Part shown: in pieces, positions 1 to 4,571 of the stretch | Position numbering within the stretch: the stretch's first letter is position 1 | Layout of the letters: each line of letters opens with the position of its first letter | Source of the DNA: RGIG3002 sp045546775 | GTDB taxonomy: Bacteria; Bacillota; Clostridia; Lachnospirales; Lachnospiraceae | Assembly: GCA_045546775.1 (NCBI GenBank) | Contig: JAZQDM010000050.1 | Location: 1-11,277 of the forward strand | Reading direction: 5' to 3' | DNA: 11,277 nucleotides | Notes under the pieces: generated by a model | Databases searched by the model: none | What the model saw: the letters and a program-made list of their open reading frames with translations, nothing else | What the model was told of the DNA's origin: nothing | Program-made: the position numbers and the translations under genes

Positions 1-2
1 AC

Positions 3-419
3 CATGATTTTTTTATAGAGGATAAGTACGAGGCAGGCATCTGCCTCCACGGCACGGAAGTAAAATCTTTGCGTATGGGTAAATGCAGTGTAAAAGAAGC
101 ATTTATCCGTATCGACAAAGGCGAGGTGTTTGTGTACGGCATGCACATCAGTCCTTATGAGAAAGGAAACATCTTTAACAAAGACCCGTTGCGCGTAAGA
201 AAGCTGCTTTTGCACAAGCAGGAAATCAACAAACTTGCAGGAAAACTTGCAGAAAAAGGGTATACTCTCGTTCCTTTACAAGTATATTTTAAGGACGGAC
301 GGGCAAAAGTGGAGATTGGTCTTGCAAAAGGTAAGAAACTCTACGACAAACGACAGGACATTGCAAAGAAGGACAAACGCCGCGAAACAGAGCGTGATTT
401 CAAAATAAAAAATTTATAA
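3..419 (+). CDS. smpB: SsrA-binding protein SmpB (5'-truncated by window edge)
   Basis: SmpB binds the tRNA-like domain of tmRNA and carries it into stalled ribosomes, where its C-terminal tail occupies the empty mRNA channel. The frame is open from base 3 and the gene starts outside the window; the ATG at 69 is internal, since the residues before it (FFIEDKYEAGICLHGTEVKS) are a classic SmpB core segment. Also visible are the AFIRI-like strand, the MHISPYEKGN segment, the DPLRVRKLLLHKQEI helix, the TLVPLQVYFKDGRAKVEIGLAKGKK strand region and the basic tail (YDKRQDIAKKDKRRETERDFK). About 20 N-terminal residues are missing. The gene sits 105 bp upstream of ssrA, its functional partner, in the arrangement common in Firmicutes. 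No convincing terminator follows it, so it may read through into ssrA, although ssrA has its own promoter. The identification is very secure. Confidence 0.97.
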   Translation, partial: HDFFIEDKYEAGICLHGTEVKSLRMGKCSVKEAFIRIDKGEVFVYGMHISPYEKGNIFNKDPLRVRKLLLHKQEINKLAGKLAEKGYTLVPLQVYFKDGRAKVEIGLAKGKKLYDKRQDIAKKDKRRETERDFKIKNL

Positions 420-438
420 TTTTTACATTTTTTTACGG

Positions 439-467
439 TTGACCGCAGATGAGAATGTTCGTATAAT
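439..467 (+). promoter_or_regulatory. Sigma-A promoter of ssrA
   Basis: TTGACC (439-444), a 17-bp spacer and a perfect TATAAT (462-467). Expected transcription start is near 474, about 50 nt before the mature tmRNA 5' end, so a 5' leader must be removed, presumably by RNase P. Confidence 0.85.
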
Positions 468-479
468 GACTATGAAATA

Positions 480-507
480 ATTACTTCCGCGTTACTGCGG
501 AAGTGAT
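480..507 (+). other. Hairpin in the pre-tmRNA leader
   Basis: The perfect 8-bp stem ACTTCCGC/GCGGAAGT (483-490/497-504) with loop GTTACT is extended to 11 bp by the flanking bases, including one G-U pair. It lies between the predicted ssrA transcription start (~474) and the mature 5' end (525). No T-tract follows, so it is not a simple intrinsic terminator. It may be a processing or stability element of the precursor. Confidence 0.6.
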
Positions 508-524
508 TCAAATAAATTGAATAA

Positions 525-895
525 GGGATAGTAAAGGTTTCGACAGGGATCTTGCAGCTGGAGAAGCTATCCGTAGGCGATGCGTCAAATCGCAACCTTA
601 AATATAAACGCTGATGAAAAATTAGCTCTCGCAGCCTAGTCTGTGAGCAAACGTTGCCATATGGCAGCTGTCCGACTTAGTGGACCTACACATTAAGACT
701 CGGGCATCATGAACGTAGGAAACGACTTATGCAAAGCTTTGCGTATAAGGGCGTATTATGAAGCTACTGAATGTATTGGGATGTTTGTTTCCTGATACAG
801 GAGGGAATGAAAGGCTTGCCTTACAACAACAAACTATGATAGTAGAAGGACAGGGAATGGGTTTTTGGACGCGGGTTCGACTCCCGCCTATTCCA
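525..895 (+). ncRNA. ssrA: tmRNA (transfer-messenger RNA)
   Basis: tmRNA rescues stalled ribosomes: charged with alanine it acts as a tRNA, then its internal frame is translated to add a degradation tag. The 5' GGGATAG (525-531) pairs with CTATTCC (888-894) to give a 7-bp acceptor stem whose third pair is G-U, the alanyl-tRNA synthetase identity signal. The discriminator is A895. The next bases are CTT, so CCA is not encoded and must be added enzymatically. The T-arm is GCGGG-TTCGACT-CCCGC (871-887), and the hallmark AAAGGTTTCGACAGGG follows the 5' stem. The tag frame most likely resumes at GCT 610 and encodes ADEKLALAA with a TAG stop at 637-639. The resume codon is inferred from position, about 85 nt from the 5' end, and from Clostridium tags of similar length. 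Length 371 nt. The smpB gene is just upstream. Confidence 0.97.
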
Positions 896-899
896 CTTG

Positions 900-930
900 A
901 AAGGACGTTGCAGTTGCGGCGTCTTTTTTT
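900..930 (+). terminator. Intrinsic terminator of ssrA
   Basis: Stem GACGTTGC/GCGGCGTC (904-911/916-923, two G-U pairs) with tetraloop AGTT, followed by seven T residues (924-930). It begins 5 bases after the tmRNA 3' end. Confidence 0.9.
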
Positions 931-952
931 GTTAATGTTTATATAAAAAATA

Positions 953-983
953 AAATAGCAACGGAGGGGAGCCGTTGCTATTT
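953..983 (-). terminator. 12-bp perfect hairpin, terminator-like on the minus strand
   Basis: AAATAGCAACGG (953-964) pairs perfectly with CCGTTGCTATTT (972-983) around a purine-rich loop (965-971). On the plus strand it is not followed by a T-run. On the minus strand it is followed by a T-rich tract (plus-strand A-run 944-955), so it reads as an intrinsic terminator for minus-strand transcription or as a back-up RNA-stabilising hairpin for ssrA read-through. Confidence 0.55.
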
Positions 984-999
984 GTAAGGGAGTATATTT

Positions 1000-1050
1000 A
1001 TGAAAAAGTTTTGTGCCACTTATCGTGGAACTTGCTTCTTTCCTATATAA
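1000..1050 (+). CDS. Possible 16-residue peptide (doubtful)
   Basis: ATG at 1000, with AAGGGAG (986-992) seven bases upstream, encodes MKKFCATYRGTCFFPI and stops at TAA 1048-1050. The spacing of the ribosome site is good and the peptide is basic at the N-terminus with two cysteines. It lies just after the hairpin at 953-983 and has no recognisable relatives that I know. A frame this short can arise by chance, so it is reported only because of its clear ribosome site. Confidence 0.2.
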   Translation: MKKFCATYRGTCFFPI

Positions 1051-1271
1051 TACAAGTTGAATGTGTATAAAGAATGATGAAAATGTTAACAAATTGTAAA
1101 CAAAACGTTTTGCTTAAAACTATCTTGCTTTAAAAATAACATTTTTGAAAAATATTGATTTAGATTTATAAAGATATTGATTTTGAATAATAAAATATAA
1201 AAAATTTTTAGATATAATGAGAAAACGTGCGGTGTTTTGTGGTAAAATGAGTTTCGGAAGGAAGTGCCCTT
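1051..1271. other. AT-rich intergenic region
   Basis: No gene is convincing here. The sequence is very A/T-rich with long A and T runs. TATAAT at 1213-1218 and TAAAAT at 1243-1248 (the latter preceded by TGG, an extended -10 pattern) are candidate -10 boxes for the gene at 1272, but neither has a good -35 box at 16-18 bp. The ribosome site GGAAGGAAG (1256-1264) belongs to the next gene. Confidence 0.4.
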
Positions 1272-1562
1272 ATGATAGAAAAAAACGAATTTCACAATTA
1301 TAATTACATAAAAAAAGAAGAGTTGACCGGAAGTATGGAAGGCATGCGTTATATGCTAAAGAAAAAGAGCACGGAAGAAGGCGATGTGCTGGAAGTGATT
1401 ATTTGGCCCGGTCCTTTGAATTATGCCAAGACACCGGAAGAGAAAAAAGTACGGAAGGAGCTTCCGTTTTCTCCGGAAGGGGTGGAAATGTCGGTGGATT
1501 ACTTAAACGAGCAGTTTTTGGCAAATCCGGAGAAATGGGAAGCCGGAAAAAGCTTGCTTTAA
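1272..1562 (+). CDS. Small conserved-looking protein of unknown function, 96 aa
   Basis: ATG 1272 is preceded by the strong purine stretch GGAAGGAAG with 7-bp spacing. The product is soluble and charged, with no signal or membrane segment. An N-terminal YNYIKKEELTGSMEGMRYML segment is followed by a strand-like DVLEVIIWPGPLNYAKTPEEKK (residues ~38-60) and a PFSPEGVEMSVDYLNEQFLANPEKW helix. I recall short proteins of this type in Lachnospiraceae, sometimes labelled acetyltransferase-related, but this one is far too short for a GNAT fold and shows no acetyl-CoA-binding motif, so I give no function. It lies 45 bp upstream of the next gene on the same strand and is probably co-transcribed with it. 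The coding call is firm; the function is unknown. Confidence 0.8.
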   Translation: MIEKNEFHNYNYIKKEELTGSMEGMRYMLKKKSTEEGDVLEVIIWPGPLNYAKTPEEKKVRKELPFSPEGVEMSVDYLNEQFLANPEKWEAGKSLL

Positions 1563-1607
1563 TAAGAGCGGAAGGCGACATGTCAAATAACGAATGGAGT
1601 AGGAAAC

Positions 1608-2168
1608 ATGGAACAAAAACAGTCATTAATCGTAAACGGCTATGCTTTTAAAAATGAGGAAGAAGCCGAAGTTGCACGTAATGAAGTGAAAAAAATAGAA
1701 TACATTGAGCGTCGTTTGAATTACCAAAGACCACTGACTGTGTTTGCAGTTTATAAAAAGGCGTTGGATGAAAAAGCTTTTCAGACACCGGTTGGGCTTC
1801 AGTATATGACAAAGCTTTATCATTTTTTGGCAAATAACGAACATATTACCCAGGAAATTCCACCGGTTCCGTTGCAAAATTATTACAGCCGTACCGTGCG
1901 TGAAAATGTAAGCCCTACAAGACAGCGTATTCAGCCGGTAAAAAAGAAGGATACATTGAAATACAAATATCGGGTTTCCATCATGCTCAATATTGCGCTT
2001 TTTGTCATGGTCTTTGTGATGTTTTGGATTGCATTCGGGGCAAAGTCCCCCAATATGATCAATTATGAACGCACGTTGGTCGATAAATATGCGCAGTGGG
2101 AACAGGAGCTGAACGAAAGAGAGGCGACCGTGCGCGAACGCGAGAAACAACTGGAAGAAACTGACTGA
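1608..2168 (+). CDS. Single-pass membrane protein with charged helical tail, 186 aa, unknown function
   Basis: I do not recognise a named family. The N-terminal ~110 residues are soluble, with a SLIVNGYAFKNEEEAEVARNEVKKIEYIERRL opening that looks like a small alpha/beta module followed by helices. A basic stretch (VKKKDTLKYKYR, ~111-122) precedes one membrane helix (residues ~123-144, SIMLNIALFVMVFVMFWIAF). The last ~35 residues (YERTLVDKYAQWEQEL onward) are a highly charged coiled-coil-like helix. Positive residues before the membrane helix suggest the N-terminal part is cytoplasmic and the charged helix is outside. A GGAG at 1595-1598 serves as ribosome site. It probably forms an operon with the 96-aa gene upstream and lies 63 bp ahead of the response regulator. 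Confidence 0.82.
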   Translation: MEQKQSLIVNGYAFKNEEEAEVARNEVKKIEYIERRLNYQRPLTVFAVYKKALDEKAFQTPVGLQYMTKLYHFLANNEHITQEIPPVPLQNYYSRTVRENVSPTRQRIQPVKKKDTLKYKYRVSIMLNIALFVMVFVMFWIAFGAKSPNMINYERTLVDKYAQWEQELNEREATVREREKQLEETD

Positions 2169-2190
2169 ATTTCACATTTTTAACATAATT

Positions 2191-2208
2191 ATTGTTTATA
2201 CTAACAAT
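2191..2208. promoter_or_regulatory. Dyad symmetry overlapping a -10-like box before the response regulator
   Basis: ATTGTT (2191-2196) and AACAAT (2203-2208) are perfect inverted half-sites flanking TATACT (2197-2202), a good -10 match. The nearest -35-like hexamer, TTCACA (2171-2176), is 20 bp away, longer than optimal. The dyad could be an operator, perhaps for autoregulation, but this is speculative. Confidence 0.3.
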
Positions 2209-2217
2209 ACAAAATAT

Positions 2218-2226
2218 AAAAGGTGG
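2218..2226 (+). promoter_or_regulatory. Ribosome binding site fixing the regulator start at ATG 2232
   Basis: AAAAGGTGG lies 5 bases before ATG 2232. The earlier in-frame GTG at 2223 falls inside this site and so cannot be the start. Confidence 0.7.
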
Positions 2227-2231
2227 TATTC

Positions 2232-2906
2232 ATGGATAAGTTAAAAATTTTAGTAGTAGATGATGAAAGCAGAATGCGCAAGCTTGTGGGAGATTTCCTG
2301 ACAAAGAGCGGATATGAAGTTGTGGAAGCTGAGGACGGCAGTCAGGCGGTGGATATTTTTTTTGAATCCAAAGACATTGCGCTCATTATATTAGATGTGA
2401 TGATGCCCAAAATGGATGGTTGGCAAGTATGCCGCGAAATCCGGGAATATTCCAAAGTTCCCATTATAATGCTTACCGCAAAATCGGACGAACGTGACGA
2501 ATTGCAAGGGTTCCAACTCGGCGTGGACGAATACATTTCCAAACCGTTCAGTCCCAAAATCCTTGTGGCACGCGTGGAAGCTATTTTGCGCCGCACAAGT
2601 CAGGCAGTTCCAAACGGTATAATCGAGGCCGGCGGCATTACGATCAACAAAAATGCCCACATGGTCATCATTGATAACGAAACAATCGACTTAAGCTACA
2701 AAGAGTTTGAGTTGCTCACATACTTTGTAGAAAACGAAGGCATCGCCCTTTCCAGAGAAAAAATCTTAAACAACGTCTGGAATTACGACTATTTCGGCGA
2801 CGCCCGCACCATCGACACCCACGTCAAAAAGCTCCGCAGCAAAATGGGCAAAAAAGGCGAGCTCATCAAGACTATTTGGGGCATGGGGTATAAATTTGAG
2901 TGTTAG
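2232..2906 (+). CDS. OmpR/PhoB-family response regulator, 224 aa
   Basis: This is the transcription factor of a two-component system, activated by phosphoryl transfer from a sensor kinase. The receiver domain (residues 1-~120) has the acidic pair D10/D11, phospho-acceptor D55 in LIILDVMMPKMDG, switch T82 (MLTAK) and K104 (ISKPF). The C-terminal winged helix (~128-224) carries the typical LSYKEFELLTYFVENEG, FGDARTIDTHVKKLRSKMG and TIWGMGYKFE motifs. All catalytic residues are present and the length is normal. No kinase gene adjoins it; the next gene on this strand that could be its partner is the HAMP kinase at 8588. A large terminator follows directly, so the gene is transcribed as the end of its unit. 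The family is certain; target genes cannot be read from the sequence. Confidence 0.96.
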   Translation: MDKLKILVVDDESRMRKLVGDFLTKSGYEVVEAEDGSQAVDIFFESKDIALIILDVMMPKMDGWQVCREIREYSKVPIIMLTAKSDERDELQGFQLGVDEYISKPFSPKILVARVEAILRRTSQAVPNGIIEAGGITINKNAHMVIIDNETIDLSYKEFELLTYFVENEGIALSREKILNNVWNYDYFGDARTIDTHVKKLRSKMGKKGELIKTIWGMGYKFEC

Positions 2907-2919
2907 CTATGAGCAGAGC

Positions 2920-2980
2920 AAAAAGCGTATCAGGTATGCGATGAAAGTTTACTTTCATGAGCATGGATGATGCGCTTTTT
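2920..2980 (+). terminator. Long stem-loop terminator after the response regulator
   Basis: A 13-bp outer stem (2920-2932/2968-2980; five A-U pairs, then GCG/CGC-type pairs and one G-U) encloses a second segment (ATGC/GCAT) and a 7-bp inner hairpin ATGAAAG-TTTA-CTTTCAT (2941-2958). The 3' arm ends in five T residues, giving intrinsic-terminator geometry, and the A-run on the other side makes it potentially bidirectional. Confidence 0.8.
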
Positions 2981-2982
2981 AT

Positions 2983-3060
2983 TGTGCGAAGCACAGTCAG
3001 TGAGCGAACTTGTTCGCGAGCTGGCGCTGCGAATAACGTAGCACGATAGTGCGAAGTTAT
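2983..3060. repeat. Cluster of short hairpins, possible REP-like palindromic element
   Basis: Consecutive small inverted repeats follow one another: TGTGC-GAA-GCACA (2983-2995), GCGAA-CTTG-TTCGC (3004-3017), GCTGCG-AATAA-CGTAGC (3026-3042, one G-U) and GCAC-GATA-GTGC (3041-3052). There is no reading frame and the GC content is higher than the AT-rich surroundings. It lies between the convergent response regulator and Abi genes. The pattern resembles dispersed palindromic intergenic repeats, but repetition in the genome cannot be tested here. Confidence 0.45.
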
Positions 3061-3070
3061 GAATTATAAT

Positions 3071-4018
3071 TTACAATTTGTATTTACTGATGTTTGTCCA
3101 ATTTTTAGGCAGACCCATTGCGGATAAAAGTTTATCTTTTTTATAAGAGTCTGTTTTTTGCGAAAAATTTTTAATTAATTGATTAAGTTTCTTTTTAAAA
3201 ATTAGAAAATCTTCTCTAGGTAAAAGATATCGAAAGCTTATAATAACAGCAAATAGGTCATGTTTTCCCAGAATATACTGCTTTCCGAGTTGAGGGATGT
3301 TCATTTTTTTATGTAAAATTGTATCAGGAATAGCATAGCGAGATTTAAACGAAAAAAGTCTTTCGTTATGTGCGCAAAGATTTCGATAATGAGTAAGCAG
3401 TTTAAGAAATTGAGATAGTTCTTTTTCAGAAACATTTTTGTATTGTTTACTAATTCTTGATTTCATACTTGAGTTTAGAAAGGAATACATTTTAGAAGTT
3501 TGCCCCATGGTCAAAGTGTTCATAATAACCCATAGTGGTACATTTTTATATGTATTTCGCTGGTGAATTACATAAGCGTGTTCCATATTCATATTTGCTT
3601 CAAAATAGAGGATTTTAAGTAGATTATCAATATGATTTTTTGTTTTGGGTGAATAACAATAGTTGGTTGGTGTAAGATAACTGTCTTGGTTTACAGAGTG
3701 CGTTTCACAGAATACATAAGAAATTTGAGAGCGAAGTTTTTGCTCAATTTGGCATATGTATTGGAAAATAAGAGATCTAAGATTTTCGTCAAATTTGTAT
3801 AGAGCAACAATATCTTCGAAACATGTTCCGTGAATGTAGATACGTGTCATAGAATTATAAAATAAATCTTTGTATCCATCAATCAAACTATAATAACCAA
3901 TATCCTGTAGTTTTGAGATTGCATATTCAGTATTGCACACGGTTAAGTTCTTGTTTTCGATTAGATTATATAATTGCTGTTCGTATGTTAGAAAGGGTTT
4001 AGATGGTTTGGGTTCCAT
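3071..4018 (-). CDS. Abi_2/AbiF-like HEPN-domain abortive infection protein, 315 aa
   Basis: The protein matches the Abi_2 (AbiD/AbiF) family, phage-defence proteins that halt the host cell, probably through a HEPN ribonuclease centre. Visible family blocks in order are FLTYEQQLYNLIENKNL (9-25), IGYYSLIDGYKDLF (40-53), FDENLRSLIFQYICQIEQKL (76-95), VPLWVIMNTLTMGQTSKMY (160-178) and the HEPN motif YRNLCAHNERLF (211-222). In that motif R212 and H217 form the R-X4-H signature. The start is ATG 4018, set by GGAG at 4026-4029. The open frame reaches back to 4120, but those 34 extra codons lie inside a terminated structured RNA and are not family-like. The gene is in opposite orientation to all its neighbours, is AT-rich, and has its own upstream RNA, all suggesting acquisition as a defence unit. 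AbiD versus AbiF cannot be settled by eye. Confidence 0.88.
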   Translation of the reverse strand: MEPKPSKPFLTYEQQLYNLIENKNLTVCNTEYAISKLQDIGYYSLIDGYKDLFYNSMTRIYIHGTCFEDIVALYKFDENLRSLIFQYICQIEQKLRSQISYVFCETHSVNQDSYLTPTNYCYSPKTKNHIDNLLKILYFEANMNMEHAYVIHQRNTYKNVPLWVIMNTLTMGQTSKMYSFLNSSMKSRISKQYKNVSEKELSQFLKLLTHYRNLCAHNERLFSFKSRYAIPDTILHKKMNIPQLGKQYILGKHDLFAVIISFRYLLPREDFLIFKKKLNQLIKNFSQKTDSYKKDKLLSAMGLPKNWTNISKYKL

Positions 4019-4025
4019 AGAAGTG

Positions 4026-4029
4026 CTCC
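4026..4029 (-). promoter_or_regulatory. Ribosome binding site of the Abi gene
   Basis: GGAG on the minus strand lies 7 bases before ATG 4018, downstream of the RNA terminator. It supports 4018 rather than the longer 4120 start. Confidence 0.75.
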
Positions 4030-4054
4030 AAAGATAATAGGTATAGATATTTAT

Positions 4055-4081
4055 AAAAAAGAAGGGCCCGCAGGTCCTTCT
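4055..4081 (-). terminator. Intrinsic terminator between the structured RNA and the Abi gene
   Basis: On the minus strand AGAAGG (4081-4076) pairs with CCTTCT (4065-4060). An A-C mismatch and two C-G pairs follow, closing tetraloop TGCG (4072-4069); six T residues follow (4060-4055, the first also closing the stem). It lies only 37 nt upstream of the Abi start codon, so toxin expression from the upstream promoter requires read-through or antitermination. Confidence 0.85.
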
Positions 4082-4124
4082 TCCGGTCGCAGGCATCGCA
4101 AGTTTCTGCAACCTGATCACTTGT
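4055..4124 (-). ncRNA. Abi-associated structured small RNA, predicted H-type pseudoknot
   Basis: A transcript of about 70 nt is bounded by the promoter at 4158-4130 and the terminator ending at 4055. The 8-bp stem GGTTGCAG (4113-4106)/CTGCGACC (4092-4085), one U-G pair, encloses a 13-nt loop. Loop bases ACTTG (4103-4099) are perfectly complementary to CAAGT (4123-4119) at the RNA 5' end, which gives an H-type pseudoknot followed by the terminator hairpin. Type III toxin-antitoxin RNAs are pseudoknots with this promoter-RNA-terminator-toxin order, and from memory a conserved structured RNA motif has been reported beside abiF genes. I infer that this RNA restrains the Abi protein or controls its expression. 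Unlike ToxI there is no visible tandem repeat. Confidence 0.65.
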
Positions 4125-4129
4125 TATTT

Positions 4130-4158
4130 AAATTAGCACAATAACAAATATAAATCAA
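4130..4158 (-). promoter_or_regulatory. Promoter of the Abi-associated RNA and Abi gene
   Basis: On the minus strand: TTGATT (4158-4153), 17-bp spacer, TAATTT (4135-4130) preceded by TGC, an extended -10. The expected start is near 4123, which places it just at the 5' strand of the predicted pseudoknot. Confidence 0.65.
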
Positions 4159-4250
4159 GGGATAAAATCTAAAAAATGTTAATATTTGTATAACAATTTG
4201 AAAGCGAGACTGTGGACAAAACCAAAATGCTTATACTTTTTATAATTAAC

Positions 4251-4278
4251 TTGTAATATTATGTGGTTTTGCTATAAT
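4251..4278 (+). promoter_or_regulatory. Strong promoter of the plus-strand small RNA
   Basis: TTGTAA (4251-4256), 16-bp spacer and TATAAT (4273-4278) preceded by TGC, a full extended -10. The predicted start is ~4285. Nothing protein-coding of convincing size lies downstream before the terminator at 4328. Confidence 0.7.
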
Positions 4279-4284
4279 ATAATT

Positions 4285-4370
4285 AACAAAAGGCAATCGC
4301 CACAGAGTGGTTGACCCATGAAAAGGAAAAACCTTCCCATACAGGGCCAATGTACAGGGAAGGTTTTGTT
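4285..4370 (+). ncRNA. Small non-coding RNA, candidate type I antitoxin
   Basis: An ~86-nt transcript is delimited by the extended -10 promoter and the hairpin at 4328-4370. The 5' part has a small hairpin CCAC-AGA-GTGG (4300-4310) flanked by CAA/TTG. It runs head-on into a minus-strand hydrophobic reading frame (4374-4436) and shares a two-way terminator with it, the layout of Fst/par-type type I toxin-antitoxin loci. A 19-codon frame (ATG 4318) exists within it but lacks a good ribosome site. No extensive antisense pairing with the opposing frame is visible outside the terminator, so the antitoxin role is unproven. Confidence 0.45.
4328..4370 (+). terminator. Bidirectional intrinsic terminator
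   Basis: The perfect 11-bp stem AAAACCTTCCC/GGGAAGGTTTT (4328-4338/4357-4367) has an inner TACA/TGTA (4340-4343/4351-4354). The 3' arm ends TTTTGTT on the plus strand. On the minus strand the stem is followed by TTTTTCC and more T residues, so it can stop transcription in both directions. Confidence 0.85.
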
Positions 4371-4373
4371 ATG

Positions 4374-4436
4374 TTAGTGACAAATCAAATAAATGAATGT
4401 CAGCAGTGCCAAGAGAATCACGATTGCCAGTAGCAA
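4374..4436 (-). pseudogene. Tiny hydrophobic frame, possible decayed type I toxin
   Basis: The minus-strand frame ending at TAA (4376-4374) encodes LLAIVILLALLTFIYLICH after a possible TTG at 4436 (20 codons). A shorter version starts at GTG 4421. The sequence is one uninterrupted membrane helix with a short polar end, like small type I toxins and holin-like peptides. There is no ribosome site and no ATG. Upstream, the frame enters a perfect palindrome (4427-4448) instead of a normal start region, so the gene is either broken at its 5' end or not a gene. It opposes the small RNA at 4285-4370 across a shared terminator. Confidence 0.3.
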
Positions 4437-4448
4437 GCTTGCTACTGG
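4427..4448. repeat. Perfect 22-bp palindrome
   Basis: CCAGTAGCAAG followed directly by CTTGCTACTGG, symmetrical about 4437/4438. A TATAAT lies on the minus strand at 4458-4453, so a transcript from it would begin within or next to this palindrome and carry it as a 5'-terminal hairpin. It could instead be an operator or the footprint of a rearrangement. Confidence 0.7.
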
Positions 4449-4571
4449 TATTATTATATCATAAAAAAACGAACACAGGTTTTGAAGCAGGGGATGTAAA
4501 AAACATTATGTGTTACGGATATGGTTCCGGACATATTTGACTCAAATATAATTTTATCGTAGGAAAGAATA
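4449..4571. other. Intergenic region before the methyltransferase
   Basis: No gene is seen. TATAAT at 4546-4551 is the best -10 candidate for the next gene, with only a weak TTCCGG at 4524-4529 as -35. A small dyad ATATG/CATAT (4518-4522/4531-4535) overlaps that weak -35. The ribosome site AGGAAAG is at 4561-4567. Confidence 0.35.

Noticed and set aside
758..946. 62-codon plus-strand frame inside and after ssrA
   Set aside because: It lies in the tmRNA structure, including the T-arm and the terminator, so its codons reflect RNA pairing rather than protein coding.
1399..1651. 75- and 82-codon frames overlapping the 96-aa gene
   Set aside because: They cover the end of a gene with a good ribosome site and coherent sequence; neither has its own ribosome site and composition looks random.
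1626..2150. 174-codon minus-strand frame opposite the membrane-protein gene
   Set aside because: It is a shadow of the plus-strand gene: no ribosome site, low-quality composition, and the plus frame has coherent domain structure.
3004..3017. Hairpins after the regulator as a CRISPR array or attachment site
   Set aside because: The repeats differ from each other and have no regular spacing; no integrase or direct-repeat pair is seen in the window.
4019..4120. 34-codon N-terminal extension of the Abi protein
   Set aside because: It would be translated from inside a structured RNA and across an intrinsic terminator, has no ribosome site at 4120, and does not match the family N-terminus; ATG 4018 has GGAG at 7 bp.
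4285..4310. Shared 8-bp sequence GGCAATCG in the small RNA and the hydrophobic frame as antisense contact
   Set aside because: Both RNAs would carry the same sequence, not its complement, so it cannot serve as a pairing site between them.
4318..4377. 19-codon frame within the plus-strand small RNA
   Set aside because: It has no ribosome site and half of it is the terminator hairpin.
4372..4434. 20-codon Cys-containing plus-strand frame after the small RNA terminator
   Set aside because: It has no ribosome site and is the shadow of the minus-strand hydrophobic frame; its Cys codons come from Leu/Ala codons opposite.
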